In this document: positions 25,649-34,989 of the stretch, piece after piece
Layout: the number at the start of each line of letters is the position of its first letter
How positions within the stretch are numbered: the first letter of the stretch is position 1
Source: Aliiruegeria haliotis
Lineage (GTDB): Bacteria > Pseudomonadota > Alphaproteobacteria > Rhodobacterales > Rhodobacteraceae
Length of the DNA stretch: 64,000 nucleotides
Assembly (NCBI RefSeq): GCF_003003255.1
Contig: NZ_PVTD01000005.1
Span: forward strand, 62,001 to 126,000
Direction of reading: 5' to 3'
The notes under the pieces: generated by a model
What the model was told of the DNA's origin: nothing
Databases searched by the model: none
What the model saw: only the letters and a program-made list of their open reading frames with translations
Made by a program: the position numbers and the translations under genes

Positions 25649-26203
25649 ATGCGTTGTTTCGTGGCAATTCGCCCCACGGAGGACGCGCTCGACCGCCTGC
25701 AGGCGCTGCAACGGGAGATTCCGGCGGCACGACTCCCTCCGCGTGAGAACCTACACCTGACGCTGAGCTTTCTGGACGATCTGGACGATGCCCTGTTGGC
25801 CGCCCTCCACGAAAGGCTGGAGGCGATCCGTCAGCCGGCGTTCGATGTGACCTTCCGGGGGGTCGACCTCTTCCCAGGCAAGGCGCCAAAGATCCTGTAT
25901 GCGGCCATCCGCCCCGACCCCGCACTCCTTGCCCTGCATGGTGCGGTGCGTCGTGCCGCAGAAACCGTCGGGATCGGGCTGAAGCGCGAACGGTATCGCC
26001 CCCACGTCACCCTGGGGCGGTTCAACCGGCCACCGGGTGGCTTGGACGCCGATCGGCTGGGGGCCTTTCTCGCGGTCAACGCGATGCTTGGCGGCGGCTT
26101 CGCTGTCTCCGGTTTCAGCCTGTTCCGCTCCGAGTTGGGCGGAGGCCCGGCGCGGCATACGGAGCTGGCATGCTATCCACTGGGGTCGGTCAGCGAGGTT
26201 TGA
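25649..26203 (+). CDS. thpR: RNA 2',3'-cyclic phosphodiesterase (2H family)
   Basis: A 184-residue two-histidine phosphoesterase. The paired catalytic motifs HLTLSF (about 33-38) and HVTLGRF (about 120-126) are intact. Family members hydrolyse RNA 2',3'-cyclic phosphates and have RNA ligase-like activity in vitro. The start directly abuts the MarR stop. The gene ends 14 bases inside the 3-prime end of the convergent ubiG gene. Confidence 0.93.
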   Translation: MRCFVAIRPTEDALDRLQALQREIPAARLPPRENLHLTLSFLDDLDDALLAALHERLEAIRQPAFDVTFRGVDLFPGKAPKILYAAIRPDPALLALHGAVRRAAETVGIGLKRERYRPHVTLGRFNRPPGGLDADRLGAFLAVNAMLGGGFAVSGFSLFRSELGGGPARHTELACYPLGSVSEV

Positions 26204-26936
26204 CCGAGGATGTGACGTAGTTGACCGAAAGGTCGCGCGGCGAAAGCGACCAGGTCCAGAGGATGGGGTTGAAGACGAAACCCGTCGCGTCGACATGGGT
26301 CAACCCGGCGTTGGTGATCAACTCCTTAAGCTCTTCCGGCGTGATGAACTTGTTCCATTCATGGGTGCCCTTGGGCAGCCAGCGCATCACCCATTCCGCG
26401 CCGACAATGGCGACGGCGAAGCTCTTTGGATTACGATTGATCGTGGAACAGATCATCAGCCCGCCGGGTTTCAGCAACTGCTGACAGGCGGTCAGATAGG
26501 CGAGCGGGTCCGATACATGCTCGACCACTTCCATGTTCAGAACGACGTCGAATTGCTCTCCGTCCTCGGCCATCGCCTCTGCCGTCACATGCCGGTAGTC
26601 GATATCGAGTCCGGATTGCTCGGCATGAATGCGCGCCACCGGGATGTTCCGCTCCGCCGCGTCCGCGCCCACGACGGTCGCGCCCAGACGTGCCATGGGT
26701 TCCGACAGCAACCCGCCGCCACAGCCGATGTCGAGCAGCCGCAACCCTTCGAATGGCGACGGCGCGTTCAGGTCGCGGTCGAATTCCGCCGCGATCTGAC
26801 GGGTGATGTAGTCGAGCCGGGTCGGGTTGAGCATGTGCAGCGGTTTGAACTTTCCGGTCGGATCCCACCAGTCGGCTGCCATCGCCTCGAACTTGGCAAC
26901 TTCAGCCGGATCGACGGTGGTCTCGGTCGTGCTCAT
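26190..26936 (-). CDS. ubiG: Ubiquinone biosynthesis O-methyltransferase
   Basis: A 248-residue SAM-dependent methyltransferase that carries out both O-methylations in ubiquinone synthesis. [24 protein letters not shown] at the start and [22 protein letters not shown] (SAM loop) are family hallmarks. VVEHVSDP and the [12 protein letters not shown] segment also match. The ATG at 26936 is chosen over a longer frame. Its 3-prime end overlaps thpR by 14 bases on the opposite strand. It diverges from the prolyl iminopeptidase gene. Confidence 0.96.
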   Translation of the reverse strand: MSTTETTVDPAEVAKFEAMAADWWDPTGKFKPLHMLNPTRLDYITRQIAAEFDRDLNAPSPFEGLRLLDIGCGGGLLSEPMARLGATVVGADAAERNIPVARIHAEQSGLDIDYRHVTAEAMAEDGEQFDVVLNMEVVEHVSDPLAYLTACQQLLKPGGLMICSTINRNPKSFAVAIVGAEWVMRWLPKGTHEWNKFITPEELKELITNAGLTHVDATGFVFNPILWTWSLSPRDLSVNYVTSSVKPR

Positions 26937-27006
26937 TGCATGGCTCCTTCTGTCAGGCGACTCAAAGGGCGTGGCATCGCCCGTTTGCTCGCTATATAGC
27001 TCTGTC

Positions 27007-27996
27007 ATGGACAGGGTCGCAGGTCATAACAGCGCATTCCACTATCTCTACGCCGCGATCGCCCCATTCGATCAGCGAATGATCGAAGTTGGCGACGGCC
27101 ACAAGATTTATGTGGAGCAATGTGGCAATCCCACGGGCATTCCGGCCGTGGTTTTGCATGGTGGCCCCGGCGGCGGGTGCAGCCCGGCGATGCGCCGGTA
27201 CTTTGACCCGAAGAAGTATCGCATCATCCTGTTCGATCAGCGTGGGTGCGGCCGCTCCCGTCCGCACGCCAGCGTCGTGGCGAACACGACCTGGCATCTT
27301 GTCCGGGATATCGAGATCATCCGGAAACAACTGGGCATCGACCGCTGGGTCGTATTCGGTGGCTCGTGGGGTGCCACGCTGGCGCTGGTCTATGCGCAGG
27401 AGCATCCCGATCACGCGGCCTATCTGGTGCTGCGCGGCGTGTTCCTGATGATGCGGCGGGAACTCGACTGGTTTTATGGCGGTGGCGCGGGTCAGTTTTT
27501 CCCCGAGCAATGGCAGAGGTTTACGGAGATCATCCCCCCGCAGGAGCGTGGGAACCTGATCGAGGCCTATGCAGGGAGGCTCTTCAGCGACGATATCGGC
27601 GAACAGACGCGATACGCCCGTGCCTGGGCCGCCTGGGAGAACGCGCTGGCGACGATCCACCACGATGGCCCAGGGGGCACTAGTCCGGCCAACCATGCAC
27701 GGGCCTTCGCCAGGTTGGAGAACCACTATTTCCGCAATCACGGATGGCTTGAGGAGGATGGGCAGATCCTGCGGGACGTTCCGTTGATTTCCCATATTCC
27801 CGGCACCATCATCCAGGGCCGGTATGACATGATCTGTCCACCGGAATCGGCGTGGCAACTGGCGCAGCGCTGGTCCCGCGGGGAGCTTCGGATGGTCGGG
27901 CTCGCGGGGCATGCGATCAGCGAGCCGGGCATCACCGCGGAACTCGTGCAGACCACGGATGCAATTGTGCGTCAGCGCGCAACTCTGGGACTCTGA
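27007..27996 (+). CDS. pip: Prolyl iminopeptidase (alpha/beta hydrolase, S33)
   Basis: A 329-residue cytoplasmic peptidase that releases N-terminal proline. The oxyanion loop HGGPGGG is at 51-57, FDQRGCGRS follows, and the nucleophile is Ser120 in [10 protein letters not shown]. The late segment with GRYDMICP supplies the aspartate and GLAGHAIS the histidine. Length and motifs fit the family over the whole protein. The frame is open further upstream, but that part overlaps ubiG and is rejected. Confidence 0.95.
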   Translation: MDRVAGHNSAFHYLYAAIAPFDQRMIEVGDGHKIYVEQCGNPTGIPAVVLHGGPGGGCSPAMRRYFDPKKYRIILFDQRGCGRSRPHASVVANTTWHLVRDIEIIRKQLGIDRWVVFGGSWGATLALVYAQEHPDHAAYLVLRGVFLMMRRELDWFYGGGAGQFFPEQWQRFTEIIPPQERGNLIEAYAGRLFSDDIGEQTRYARAWAAWENALATIHHDGPGGTSPANHARAFARLENHYFRNHGWLEEDGQILRDVPLISHIPGTIIQGRYDMICPPESAWQLAQRWSRGELRMVGLAGHAISEPGITAELVQTTDAIVRQRATLGL

Positions 27997-28053
27997 TCGC
28001 GGTAGGACTTCGCGCTATGCTCCATTGGCATCGTGAATCCGGGGAGGCCTGCC

Positions 28054-28695
28054 ATGAGCGACACGCGCGCAAGTATCGAGGAACGTGAAAACGGCCCGCT
28101 GGTGGTCAAGGGTGTGACCTCCATAGAGCGCACAGACGGGCAGCCGGTCGAGGCGCGCCCGGCGATGGCGCTCTGTCGGTGCGGGGCGAGCGGCAACAAG
28201 CCTTTCTGCGACGGCAGCCACGCGAAGGTCGGTTTCGAGAGCCGTGGCGGAAAGCCAGCCGGCCGCGACCGTCTCCTCAGCTATGAGGGGGAGGCCGTCA
28301 CCGTACACTTCAACCCGCTCCTGTGCGCCCACGCCGCGGAATGCGGCAGGATCGCCAGTCACATCTTCAATGATCAGCAACGCCCCTGGATCCAGCCCGA
28401 CAAGGGAAGTGTCGATGAAGTCCTTGCCGTGGTCAGGTCCTGCCCGTCCGGGGCTTTGACGGTTACCGGCAAGGATGGCGCGCCGCAGCATATCCTGAGC
28501 GAAAGAACCCAGATCACGGTGCAGAAGGACGGGCCATACTGGGTGCAGGACGTTGCCCCGCCGGTGCCCACGCAAGCTGCTGGCGCGACACCCCGGAAAT
28601 ACGTGCTGTGCCGTTGTGGGAAATCCGGGAACAAGCCCTTCTGTGATGGCACCCACCGGGATGCTGGTTGGTCGGATGGGGCGCCGGAAGCGTAG
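28054..28695 (+). CDS. Dual CDGSH iron-sulfur protein with central ferredoxin-like domain
   Basis: A 213-residue protein with three candidate iron-sulfur sites. The first CDGSH motif is C41-x-C43...C52-DGSH, the second C186-x-C188...C197-DGTH. Between them lies a divergent Fer4_19-type segment (about 85-140) with CAHAAEC and SCPSGAL. CDGSH sites bind [2Fe-2S] with three Cys and one His. GGGGAGG before ATG 28054 settles the start. The physiological partner is unknown. An electron-transfer or redox-sensing role is suggested by the family only. Confidence 0.92.
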   Translation: MSDTRASIEERENGPLVVKGVTSIERTDGQPVEARPAMALCRCGASGNKPFCDGSHAKVGFESRGGKPAGRDRLLSYEGEAVTVHFNPLLCAHAAECGRIASHIFNDQQRPWIQPDKGSVDEVLAVVRSCPSGALTVTGKDGAPQHILSERTQITVQKDGPYWVQDVAPPVPTQAAGATPRKYVLCRCGKSGNKPFCDGTHRDAGWSDGAPEA

Positions 28696-28817
28696 GGTGG
28701 GCTATGGCGCATTGCCGTGTGATGGGCGCCACGCTGGCTGGCGGTGTGGGCAAGTGAGCCTGCTGCCATCCGGTATTTCAAAGTTGGCGCTGTCGTGAAT
28801 CGAATCGCAAAGTGTGC

Positions 28818-28864
28818 GGTAGTGGTGCAGAACGGGCAGCACTCCCGCGCCCGACACCACTGCC
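28818..28864. repeat. Inverted repeat with nested stem
   Basis: GGTAGTGGTG at 28818-28827 pairs with CACCACTGCC at 28855-28864 (one G-T pair). Inside it GGGC (28834) pairs with GCCC (28849). It lies upstream of the best rimP promoter, so it is either an operator or part of a transcript from a more distant promoter. Confidence 0.4.
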
Positions 28865-28914
28865 AACCGAACCGTTGCTGAACCTGCGTCTTCCTGCATG
28901 ATGTTGCCCGTCCG

Positions 28915-28930
28915 GTGGCGCCGGCGCCAC
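28915..28930. repeat. Perfect 16-base palindrome
   Basis: GTGGCGCCGGCGCCAC reads the same on both strands and lies about 100 bases upstream of the rimP promoter candidate. In GC-rich DNA such palindromes arise by chance more often than expected, so an operator role is only possible. Confidence 0.5.
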
Positions 28931-29017
28931 TTGACGACTGCCGTTGAACGCCCCCGCCGGGGCCATCGTCTGCTTCGTGACCTGAACGTCAGACCACGGG
29001 TCGTGCAAACTGCGCTC

Positions 29018-29046
29018 TTGCGGAATCCCGGACGACTGCGTATATG
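29018..29046 (+). promoter_or_regulatory. Candidate sigma-70 promoter for rimP-nusA-ylxR-infB
   Basis: TTGCGG and TATATG are separated by 17 bases. The predicted RNA start (about 29053) lies after the ATG at 29044, which argues for the downstream GTG as the rimP start and gives an 85- to 90-base leader. Confidence 0.45.
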
Positions 29047-29065
29047 CCCCTCAACAGCGGCGCTG

Positions 29066-29080
29066 TCGGGGCTACCCCGA
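29066..29080 (+). promoter_or_regulatory. Leader hairpin 1 of rimP operon
   Basis: TCGGGG-CTA-CCCCGA is a perfect 6-bp hairpin early in the predicted leader RNA, 20 bases before the terminator-like hairpin. It may be a pause site or compete with it. Confidence 0.5.
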
Positions 29081-29101
29081 AGGCTCCACCGGGAAAGATC
29101 G

Positions 29102-29124
29102 ACGGGCCGCGCGCCCGTTTTTTT
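29102..29124 (+). terminator. Terminator-like hairpin in rimP leader (possible attenuator)
   Basis: ACGGGC (29102-29107) pairs with GCCCGT (29113-29118), followed by a run of seven T bases ending at 29124. It has the form of an intrinsic terminator and lies only 15 bases before the rimP start codon. Read-through control here would set the level of RimP, NusA and IF2. Confidence 0.65.
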
Positions 29125-29139
29125 GTGCTTGGAAACACC

Positions 29140-29739
29140 GTGACCGACCTGATCGCAAAGACCAATATCGACAAACGGCTTGCCGAGATCGTCACCCCCG
29201 TCATTGAAGGGATGGGGTTCGAGCTGGTGCGCATTCGGCTGATGTCCGGAAGCACGCCAATCCTCCAGATCATGGCAGAAAAACCGGATGGTGGCATCGA
29301 GGTTGACGACTGCGCGGAGATATCGACGGCCGTCAGCGCGGTGATGGATGTCGAGGATCCGATCGAGGACAACTATACCCTGGAGGTCTCCTCCCCCGGG
29401 ATCGATCGGCCGCTGACCCGGTTGAAGGATTTCGAAACCTGGGCCGACTACGTCGCCAAGCTGGAGACCGAGGAGCTGATCGACGGTCGCCGGCGGTTCA
29501 AGGGAATGCTCAAGGGGATCGACGGCAACGAGGTGCTGATCGAGATTGACCACGAGGGCGGCCCGGTGATCATCGGGCTGCAATTCGATTGGCTGTCGGA
29601 TGCCAAGCTTGTCCTGACCGATGAGTTGATCCGCGAAATGCTGAACCAGCGCAAGCACGCGGGCGAGATTGACGAAGCCCAATTCGACGAAGTGCAGACA
29701 TTCATGGCGTCCGAGGGTGACGCCACCGAAAACTCGTAA
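29140..29739 (+). CDS. rimP: Ribosome maturation factor RimP
   Basis: A 199-residue cytoplasmic protein needed for 30S subunit maturation. It begins at GTG 29140 ([19 protein letters not shown]), which is the usual start in this group. The N-terminal alpha/beta domain holds [10 protein letters not shown] and [12 protein letters not shown], and a C-terminal SH3-like barrel follows (about 95-165). GGAA eight bases upstream is a modest ribosome site. An in-frame ATG at 29044 would add 32 residues read through the terminator-like hairpin and lacks a ribosome site. First gene of the rimP-nusA-ylxR-infB operon. Confidence 0.93.
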   Translation: MTDLIAKTNIDKRLAEIVTPVIEGMGFELVRIRLMSGSTPILQIMAEKPDGGIEVDDCAEISTAVSAVMDVEDPIEDNYTLEVSSPGIDRPLTRLKDFETWADYVAKLETEELIDGRRRFKGMLKGIDGNEVLIEIDHEGGPVIIGLQFDWLSDAKLVLTDELIREMLNQRKHAGEIDEAQFDEVQTFMASEGDATENS

Positions 29740-29757
29740 AAGAGGAACGAAGAAGAG

Positions 29758-31389
29758 ATGGCCATCACATCCGCCAACCAGCTTGAACTGCTGCAGACCG
29801 CCGAGGCGGTTGCGCGCGAGAAGATGATCGACCCGGAGCTGGTGATCGAGGCGATGGAAGAGTCCCTCGCCCGGGCCGCCAAGTCCCGCTACGGCTCGGA
29901 AATGGACATCCGCGTGTCCATCGACCGCAAGACCGGCCGCGCGACCTTTACCCGGATCCGCACCGTGGTCGAGGACGAGTTGCTGGAGAACTACCAGGCG
30001 GAGCTGACGGTCGAACAGGCCAAGCAATACATGGAGAACCCCCAGATCGGCGACGAACTGCGCGACGAGGTGCCGCCGGTGGAGATGGGCCGGATCGCAG
30101 CCCAAAGCGCCAAGCAGGTGATTCTGCAGAAGGTGCGGGAAGCCGAGCGTGACCGTCAGTTCGAGGAGTTCAAGGACCGTGCCGGCACCATTATCAACGG
30201 TGTCGTGAAGCGCGAGGAATACGGCAACGTGATCGTCGACATCGGTCGTGGCGAAGGTATTCTGCGCCGCAACGAGAAGATCGGCCGTGAAAGCTACCGT
30301 CCGAACGATCGCATCCGCTGTTACATCAAGGATGTCCGGCGCGAGGTTCGCGGCCCGCAGATCTTCCTGAGCCGCACATCGCCGGAATTCATGGCCGAGC
30401 TCTTCAAGATGGAGGTGCCGGAGATCTATGACGGCATCATCGAGATCAAGGCGGTTGCCCGCGACCCGGGAAGCCGCGCCAAGATCGCTGTGATCTCCTA
30501 TGACGGCTCCATCGACCCTGTCGGTGCCTGTGTCGGTATGCGGGGATCGCGCGTGCAGGCCGTCGTGAACGAGTTGCAGGGTGAGAAGATCGATATCATC
30601 CCCTGGAACGAGGACATGCCGACCTTCCTCGTGAACGCGCTGCAGCCGGCCGAGGTGTCGAAGGTTGTGCTCGACGAGGAAGCCGAGCGGATCGAGGTCG
30701 TGGTGCCGGACGAGCAGCTGTCGCTTGCCATCGGTCGACGCGGCCAGAACGTGCGCCTCGCCAGCCAGTTGACCGGGCTCGACATCGACATCATGACCGA
30801 AGAGGACGAATCGGCTCGGCGTCAGAAGGAGTTCGAAGAGCGTACCAAGCTCTTCATGGAGACCCTGGACCTGGACGAATTCTTTGCCCAGCTTCTGGTG
30901 TCCGAGGGCTTCACCAACCTTGAAGAAGTCGCCTATGTCGAAGTGGATGAGCTTCTTGTCATCGACGGTGTGGACGAGTCCACGGCGGCGGAACTGCAGG
31001 CCCGGGCCCGCGACTACATTGACGAGATGAACCGCAAGGCGCTGGATCGCGCGCGCGAGTTGGGCGTCGAGCAGGGCCTGATCGATTTCGAGGGTCTGAC
31101 CCCGCAGATGATCGAGGCGTTGGCAGACGACGGCGTGAAGACGCTGGAAGATTTTGCCACCTGCGCGGACTGGGAGCTTGCCGGCGGCTGGACGACGGTC
31201 GAGGGCGAGCGGATCAAGGACGACGGCATTCTGGAGAAATTCGACGTGTCGCTGGCCGAGGCTCAGGACATGGTGATGACCGCGCGGGTCATGCTCGGGT
31301 GGGTGGATCCCGCCGACCTGGTGTCCGAAGGCGCCGAGATCGACGCCGAAGGCGAAGAAAGTGAAGCCATCGAGGAGGCGGGCGCCTGA
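29758..31389 (+). CDS. nusA: Transcription termination/antitermination protein NusA
   Basis: A 543-residue RNA-polymerase-binding factor. Order of domains: N-terminal RNAP-binding domain (1-130), S1 (about 135-200), KH1 and KH2 (about 205-350, with [18 protein letters not shown] and [18 protein letters not shown]), then two helical repeats (about 360-500) and an acidic tail. It controls pausing and termination, and in other bacteria it feeds back on its own operon. A strong hairpin covers its stop codon. It follows rimP by 18 bases. Confidence 0.97.
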   Translation: MAITSANQLELLQTAEAVAREKMIDPELVIEAMEESLARAAKSRYGSEMDIRVSIDRKTGRATFTRIRTVVEDELLENYQAELTVEQAKQYMENPQIGDELRDEVPPVEMGRIAAQSAKQVILQKVREAERDRQFEEFKDRAGTIINGVVKREEYGNVIVDIGRGEGILRRNEKIGRESYRPNDRIRCYIKDVRREVRGPQIFLSRTSPEFMAELFKMEVPEIYDGIIEIKAVARDPGSRAKIAVISYDGSIDPVGACVGMRGSRVQAVVNELQGEKIDIIPWNEDMPTFLVNALQPAEVSKVVLDEEAERIEVVVPDEQLSLAIGRRGQNVRLASQLTGLDIDIMTEEDESARRQKEFEERTKLFMETLDLDEFFAQLLVSEGFTNLEEVAYVEVDELLVIDGVDESTAAELQARARDYIDEMNRKALDRARELGVEQGLIDFEGLTPQMIEALADDGVKTLEDFATCADWELAGGWTTVEGERIKDDGILEKFDVSLAEAQDMVMTARVMLGWVDPADLVSEGAEIDAEGEESEAIEEAGA

Positions 31390-31400
31390 TTCCAGGCGCC
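31381..31400 (+). promoter_or_regulatory. Hairpin across the nusA stop codon
   Basis: GGCGCCTG and CAGGCGCC pair perfectly (8 bp) with a 4-base ATTC loop. The nusA TGA (31387-31389) lies in the stem and loop. Ribosomes ending nusA translation would melt it, and the ylxR gene starts 15 bases downstream with a TTG. It could act on mRNA stability or on coupling to ylxR. Confidence 0.6.
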
Positions 31401-31415
31401 GGCGGAGTACCTGGA

Positions 31416-32048
31416 TTGGGTCGCGGTGGAAAGAAAGACAGCCGGGAGGTGACGGAGCGCAAGTGCATCACCTCCGGCGAGATCCGGCCGCAGGCGGAGC
31501 TGATCCGTTTTGTGGTTGGTCCCGAAGCAGAGGTCGTGCCCGACCTTGCCGGCAAGCTGCCGGGACGCGGGATGTGGGTTTCGGCCAGCCGGGATGCGCT
31601 GGAACAGGTGGTGAAAAAGCGGGCCTTTGCGCGCGCCGCCCGTCAGCAAGTTCGGGTGCCCGATGGGCTGGCCGAGGCCGTCGAGACCGCGCTGGCACGG
31701 CGGGTGACGGATCTGTTGTCGCTGGCACGGAAAGCCGGGCTGGCGATCGCGGGATACGAGAAAGTTCGCGGCTGGGTCCAGACGGGCGAGGCCACGGTGT
31801 TGCTCCAGGCCGCTGACGGCTCGGAGCGCGGAAAGAGCAAGCTACGCCTTCCAGATGAGGAAGGTGACTATTTTGACTGTCTGACAGCCGACGAATTGGG
31901 TTTGTCCTTCGGTCGAGACCATGTAATACACGCGGCGCTGTGTGCTGGAGGACTCACGACGCGTGTTGTAGAGGACGCCACACGGCTTTCCGGCCTGCGC
32001 GGCAAGATCGGGGCAACCGGCCCCGGAAAGGACGATGGGATCGCATGA
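31416..32048 (+). CDS. ylxR: YlxR-type RNA-binding protein (DUF448) with L7Ae-like C-domain
   Basis: A 210-residue protein starting at a TTG (31416) with GGCGGAG about ten bases upstream. The N-terminal YlxR domain (about 10-85) has [18 protein letters not shown] and the GRGMWVS segment. A C-terminal L7Ae/L30e-like domain follows (about 95-200, [21 protein letters not shown]). The fused form is common in alphaproteobacteria. The gene is a fixed part of the nusA-infB operon and is presumed to bind RNA; a regulator role has been proposed for other YlxR proteins. ATGA overlap with infB. Confidence 0.9.
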   Translation: MGRGGKKDSREVTERKCITSGEIRPQAELIRFVVGPEAEVVPDLAGKLPGRGMWVSASRDALEQVVKKRAFARAARQQVRVPDGLAEAVETALARRVTDLLSLARKAGLAIAGYEKVRGWVQTGEATVLLQAADGSERGKSKLRLPDEEGDYFDCLTADELGLSFGRDHVIHAALCAGGLTTRVVEDATRLSGLRGKIGATGPGKDDGIA

Positions 32049-34624
32049 GCGAGAATGACGGCAAGAAGACCTTGGGCCTGAAGGGCGGTGCACGCTCGGG
32101 CTCCGTGAAGCAGAGTTTCAGCCACGGGCGGACGAAGAACGTCGTGGTCGAGACGAAGCGCAAGCGGGTCGTGGTGCCGAAGCCGGGTTCGGCTAAGGGC
32201 GGCGGCGGATCGGCTGCTGCTGGCGGGGATCCCTCGCGCCGGCCGGCCGGCATTTCCGATGCGGAGATGGAGCGCCGCCTGAAGGCGCTGCAGCTCGCAA
32301 AGGCCCGCGAAGCCGAGGACGCGCAGCGTCGCGAGGAAGAAGGCAAGCGTCGCGAGGAAGATCGCCGCCGCCGCCGTGAAGAGGCGGAGGCCAAGGAGCG
32401 CGAAGAGCGCGAGCGCGAAGAGGCTCTCAAGGCCAAGGCCGAGGAAGAAGAGCGCAAGAAGCGCGAAGCTGCCGAAGCCGTCAGGCGCGAGAAGGAAGAG
32501 CGTGAGGCGGCCCGAAAGGCCGTGCTGTCCACGCCCTCCCGGTCGGCCAGCAAGCCGGCCAAGAAGCCCGATCCGGCGTCTGCGCCGTCTGCTCCGGCAG
32601 GCCGGGACGCGAAGGACGCACCTCAACAGCAGCGGACCTTCACGAAGCCCGACGCGACGCCGCGCCGGAACGATCGTGATGACCGCCAGCGGGAGAATCG
32701 CAACAAGGGTCGCGATGATGGCCGCCGCTCCGGCAAGCTGACGCTGAACCAGGCGATGTCTGGTGGCGAAGGTGGCCGTCAGCGGTCCATGGCTGCAATG
32801 AAGCGCAAGCAGGAGCGTGCGCGTCAGAAAGCCATGGGCGGGGTCGAGAATCGCGAGAAGGTCGTACGCGACGTGCAGGTTCCCGAGACGATCGTTGTCT
32901 CCGAGCTTGCCAACCGTATGGCCGAACGCGTCGCCGACGTGGTCAAGGCGCTCATGCAGAACGGCATGATGGTGAACCAGAACCAGGCGATCGATGCCGA
33001 TACGGCCGAGCTGATCGTCGAGGAGTTCGGGCACAAGATCGTTCGTGTCTCGGATTCCGATGTGGAAGACGTGATCGATTCCGTCGAGGACAAGGACGAG
33101 GACCTGAAACCGCGTCCGCCGGTTGTGACGGTGATGGGCCATGTCGACCACGGCAAGACCTCGCTGCTCGATGCTATCCGCCATGCCAAGGTGGTGTCCG
33201 GCGAGGCCGGCGGTATCACCCAGCACATTGGTGCCTATCAGGTGACCACGGACAGCGGGCAGGTGTTGTCGTTCCTCGACACGCCGGGCCACGCGGCCTT
33301 CACCTCGATGCGTGCCCGCGGTGCGCAGGTGACGGATATCGTGATCCTCGTTGTGGCTGCCGATGACGCGGTCATGCCGCAGACTGTCGAAGCGATCAAT
33401 CACGCCAAGGCTGCCGAAGTTCCGATGATCGTGGCGATCAACAAGATCGACCGCCCGGAAGCCAATCCCGACAAGGTTCGAACCGACCTTCTGCAACATG
33501 AAGTGATCGTGGAAGCCATGTCCGGTGAGGTGCAGGATGTCGAGGTCTCGGCCATTACCGGTCAGGGTCTGGATGAACTGCTGGAGGCCATCGCGCTCCA
33601 GTCGGAGATCCTCGAACTCAAGGCCAACCCGAATCGCGCCGCCTCCGGTGCCGTGATCGAAGCCCAGCTTGATGTCGGGCGGGGTCCTGTCGCCACCGTT
33701 CTGGTTCAGAACGGTACGCTCAAGCAGGGTGACATCTTTGTCGTCGGCGAGCAGTGGGGCAAAGTGCGGGCGCTGGTCGATGACAAGGGCAACCGCGTCA
33801 CGGAAGCCGGCCCGTCGGTGCCTGTCGAGGTGCTCGGCCTGAACGGCACACCTGAAGCCGGCGACGTTCTCAACGTGGTCGACACCGAAGCGCAGGCTCG
33901 CGAGATCGCGGAATACCGCGAACAGGCGGCGAAGGACAAACGTGCCGCTGCCGGCGCGGCCGCGACGCTCGATCAGTTGATGGCCAAGGCCAAGGCGGAC
34001 GAGAACGTTCGAGAGCTGCCGATCCTGGTCAAGGCCGACGTGCAGGGCTCTGCCGAGGCCATTGCCCAGGCGATGGAGAAGATCGGTAACGACGAAGTGC
34101 GTGTCCGCCTTCTGCACTCCGGTGTGGGCGCCATCACAGAGAGCGATATCGGTCTTGCCGAAGCTTCTGGCGCGCCGGTCATCGGCTTCAACGTTCGTGC
34201 CAATGCCCCGGCCCGGGCCGCGGCGAACCAGAAGGGTGTGGAGATCCGGTACTATTCGGTGATCTACGACCTCGTGGACGACGTGAAAGCCGCGGCCTCC
34301 GGCCTGCTTTCGGCGGAGGTTCGGGAGAACTTCATCGGCTACGCGGAGATCAAGGAGGTCTTCAAGGTCTCCAACGTCGGCAAGGTCGCCGGGTGTCTCG
34401 TCACCGAGGGCGTGGCCCGTCGTTCCGCCGGCGTGCGCCTGCTGCGCGACAACGTCGTGATCCACGAAGGCACGCTCAAGACGCTCAAGCGGTTCAAGGA
34501 CGAGGTTGCCGAAGTGCAGTCCGGCCAGGAATGCGGCATGGCCTTCGAGAACTACGACGATATCCGTCAGGGCGATGTCATCGAGATCTTCGAGCGCGAG
34601 GAGGTCGAGCGCAAGCTAGACTGA
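32045..34624 (+). CDS. infB: Translation initiation factor IF-2
   Basis: An 859-residue GTPase that brings initiator tRNA to the 30S subunit. An N-terminal basic segment ([19 protein letters not shown]) is followed by a very charged Glu/Arg/Lys coiled region (about 85-165) and a linker. The G domain then has [12 protein letters not shown] (G1), DTPGHAAF (G3) and NKID (G4), followed by domains II, III and the C-terminal fMet-tRNA-binding domain. ATG 32045 overlaps the ylxR stop. The operon ends at the terminator just after it. Confidence 0.97.
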   Translation: MSENDGKKTLGLKGGARSGSVKQSFSHGRTKNVVVETKRKRVVVPKPGSAKGGGGSAAAGGDPSRRPAGISDAEMERRLKALQLAKAREAEDAQRREEEGKRREEDRRRRREEAEAKEREEREREEALKAKAEEEERKKREAAEAVRREKEEREAARKAVLSTPSRSASKPAKKPDPASAPSAPAGRDAKDAPQQQRTFTKPDATPRRNDRDDRQRENRNKGRDDGRRSGKLTLNQAMSGGEGGRQRSMAAMKRKQERARQKAMGGVENREKVVRDVQVPETIVVSELANRMAERVADVVKALMQNGMMVNQNQAIDADTAELIVEEFGHKIVRVSDSDVEDVIDSVEDKDEDLKPRPPVVTVMGHVDHGKTSLLDAIRHAKVVSGEAGGITQHIGAYQVTTDSGQVLSFLDTPGHAAFTSMRARGAQVTDIVILVVAADDAVMPQTVEAINHAKAAEVPMIVAINKIDRPEANPDKVRTDLLQHEVIVEAMSGEVQDVEVSAITGQGLDELLEAIALQSEILELKANPNRAASGAVIEAQLDVGRGPVATVLVQNGTLKQGDIFVVGEQWGKVRALVDDKGNRVTEAGPSVPVEVLGLNGTPEAGDVLNVVDTEAQAREIAEYREQAAKDKRAAAGAAATLDQLMAKAKADENVRELPILVKADVQGSAEAIAQAMEKIGNDEVRVRLLHSGVGAITESDIGLAEASGAPVIGFNVRANAPARAAANQKGVEIRYYSVIYDLVDDVKAAASGLLSAEVRENFIGYAEIKEVFKVSNVGKVAGCLVTEGVARRSAGVRLLRDNVVIHEGTLKTLKRFKDEVAEVQSGQECGMAFENYDDIRQGDVIEIFEREEVERKLD

Positions 34625-34647
34625 TCCTCGACTATCCGAACAAAGGA

Positions 34648-34681
34648 AAAGGGCGGCCCGAGTGAAGGTCGCCCTTTCTTG
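34648..34681 (+). terminator. Rho-independent terminator of infB operon
   Basis: AAAGGGCGGCC (34648-34658) pairs with GGTCGCCCTTT (34667-34677) with one mismatch, then CTT. It lies 24 bases after the infB stop. The A-rich left arm may also help to end leftward transcripts. Confidence 0.75.
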
Positions 34682-34722
34682 TTTCAACGAAATTCAGGCA
34701 GCAAGTGACGTGTTCGGACGTC

Positions 34723-34857
34723 TCAGGCGGCCTTGGAGATCGGCGTTCCCTTGAAAAGGCGCTCGCCGACGCGGACGATGATTCGGCCATTTTTCGCGTC
34801 CCGGACAAAGATGCCCTGGACCGATACGTGGCTGCCCACCGCAATCGTACGCAGCAT
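34723..34857 (-). CDS. Small conserved-looking basic protein, 44 residues
   Basis: Reading leftward from ATG 34857, a 44-residue protein begins MLRTIAVGSHVSVQGIF and ends GTPISKAA. AAGGAG seven bases before the start is an ideal ribosome site, and a good promoter lies at 34884-34911, so I believe it is real although it is short. The residues alternate hydrophobic and charged (VSVQGIF, RIIVRVGERLF), suggesting a small beta-sheet such as an SH3- or OB-like fold. No signal or membrane segment. I recognise no named family. Confidence 0.75.
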   Translation of the reverse strand: MLRTIAVGSHVSVQGIFVRDAKNGRIIVRVGERLFKGTPISKAA

Positions 34858-34883
34858 GGTCGGTCTCCTTGCTTATCGCGTGT

Positions 34884-34911
34884 CCTATAAAAATAGAGGC
34901 GATCGGTTCAA
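34884..34911 (-). promoter_or_regulatory. Promoter of the 44-residue protein gene
   Basis: On the minus strand TTGAAC (34911-34906) and TATAGG (34889-34884) are 16 bases apart, ending 26 bases before the start codon. The region is AT-rich compared with its surroundings. Confidence 0.55.
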
Positions 34912-34989
34912 AAAACACCAACAAAAAGATCACATCGCTGAAATCCACGCACAAATAACCGGCATTTAGACGATTTGACCGACAAAATG

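Larger units (their letters stand above)
28696..29139. other. Long upstream region of the rimP operon
   Basis: 444 bases with no recognisable protein. It holds an imperfect inverted repeat with a nested one (28818-28864), a perfect 16-base palindrome at 28915-28930, a good promoter candidate at 29018-29046 and two hairpins in the leader (listed separately). A long frame on the minus strand across this region is a shadow of the downstream genes. Confidence 0.6.

Noticed and set aside
29044-29139. ATG-started extension of RimP
   Set aside because: No ribosome site, upstream of the predicted RNA start, and it reads through the terminator-like hairpin.
31868-34465. 865-codon minus-strand frame antisense to infB
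   Set aside because: His/Asp-rich shadow of the IF-2 coding strand; no start site or domain.
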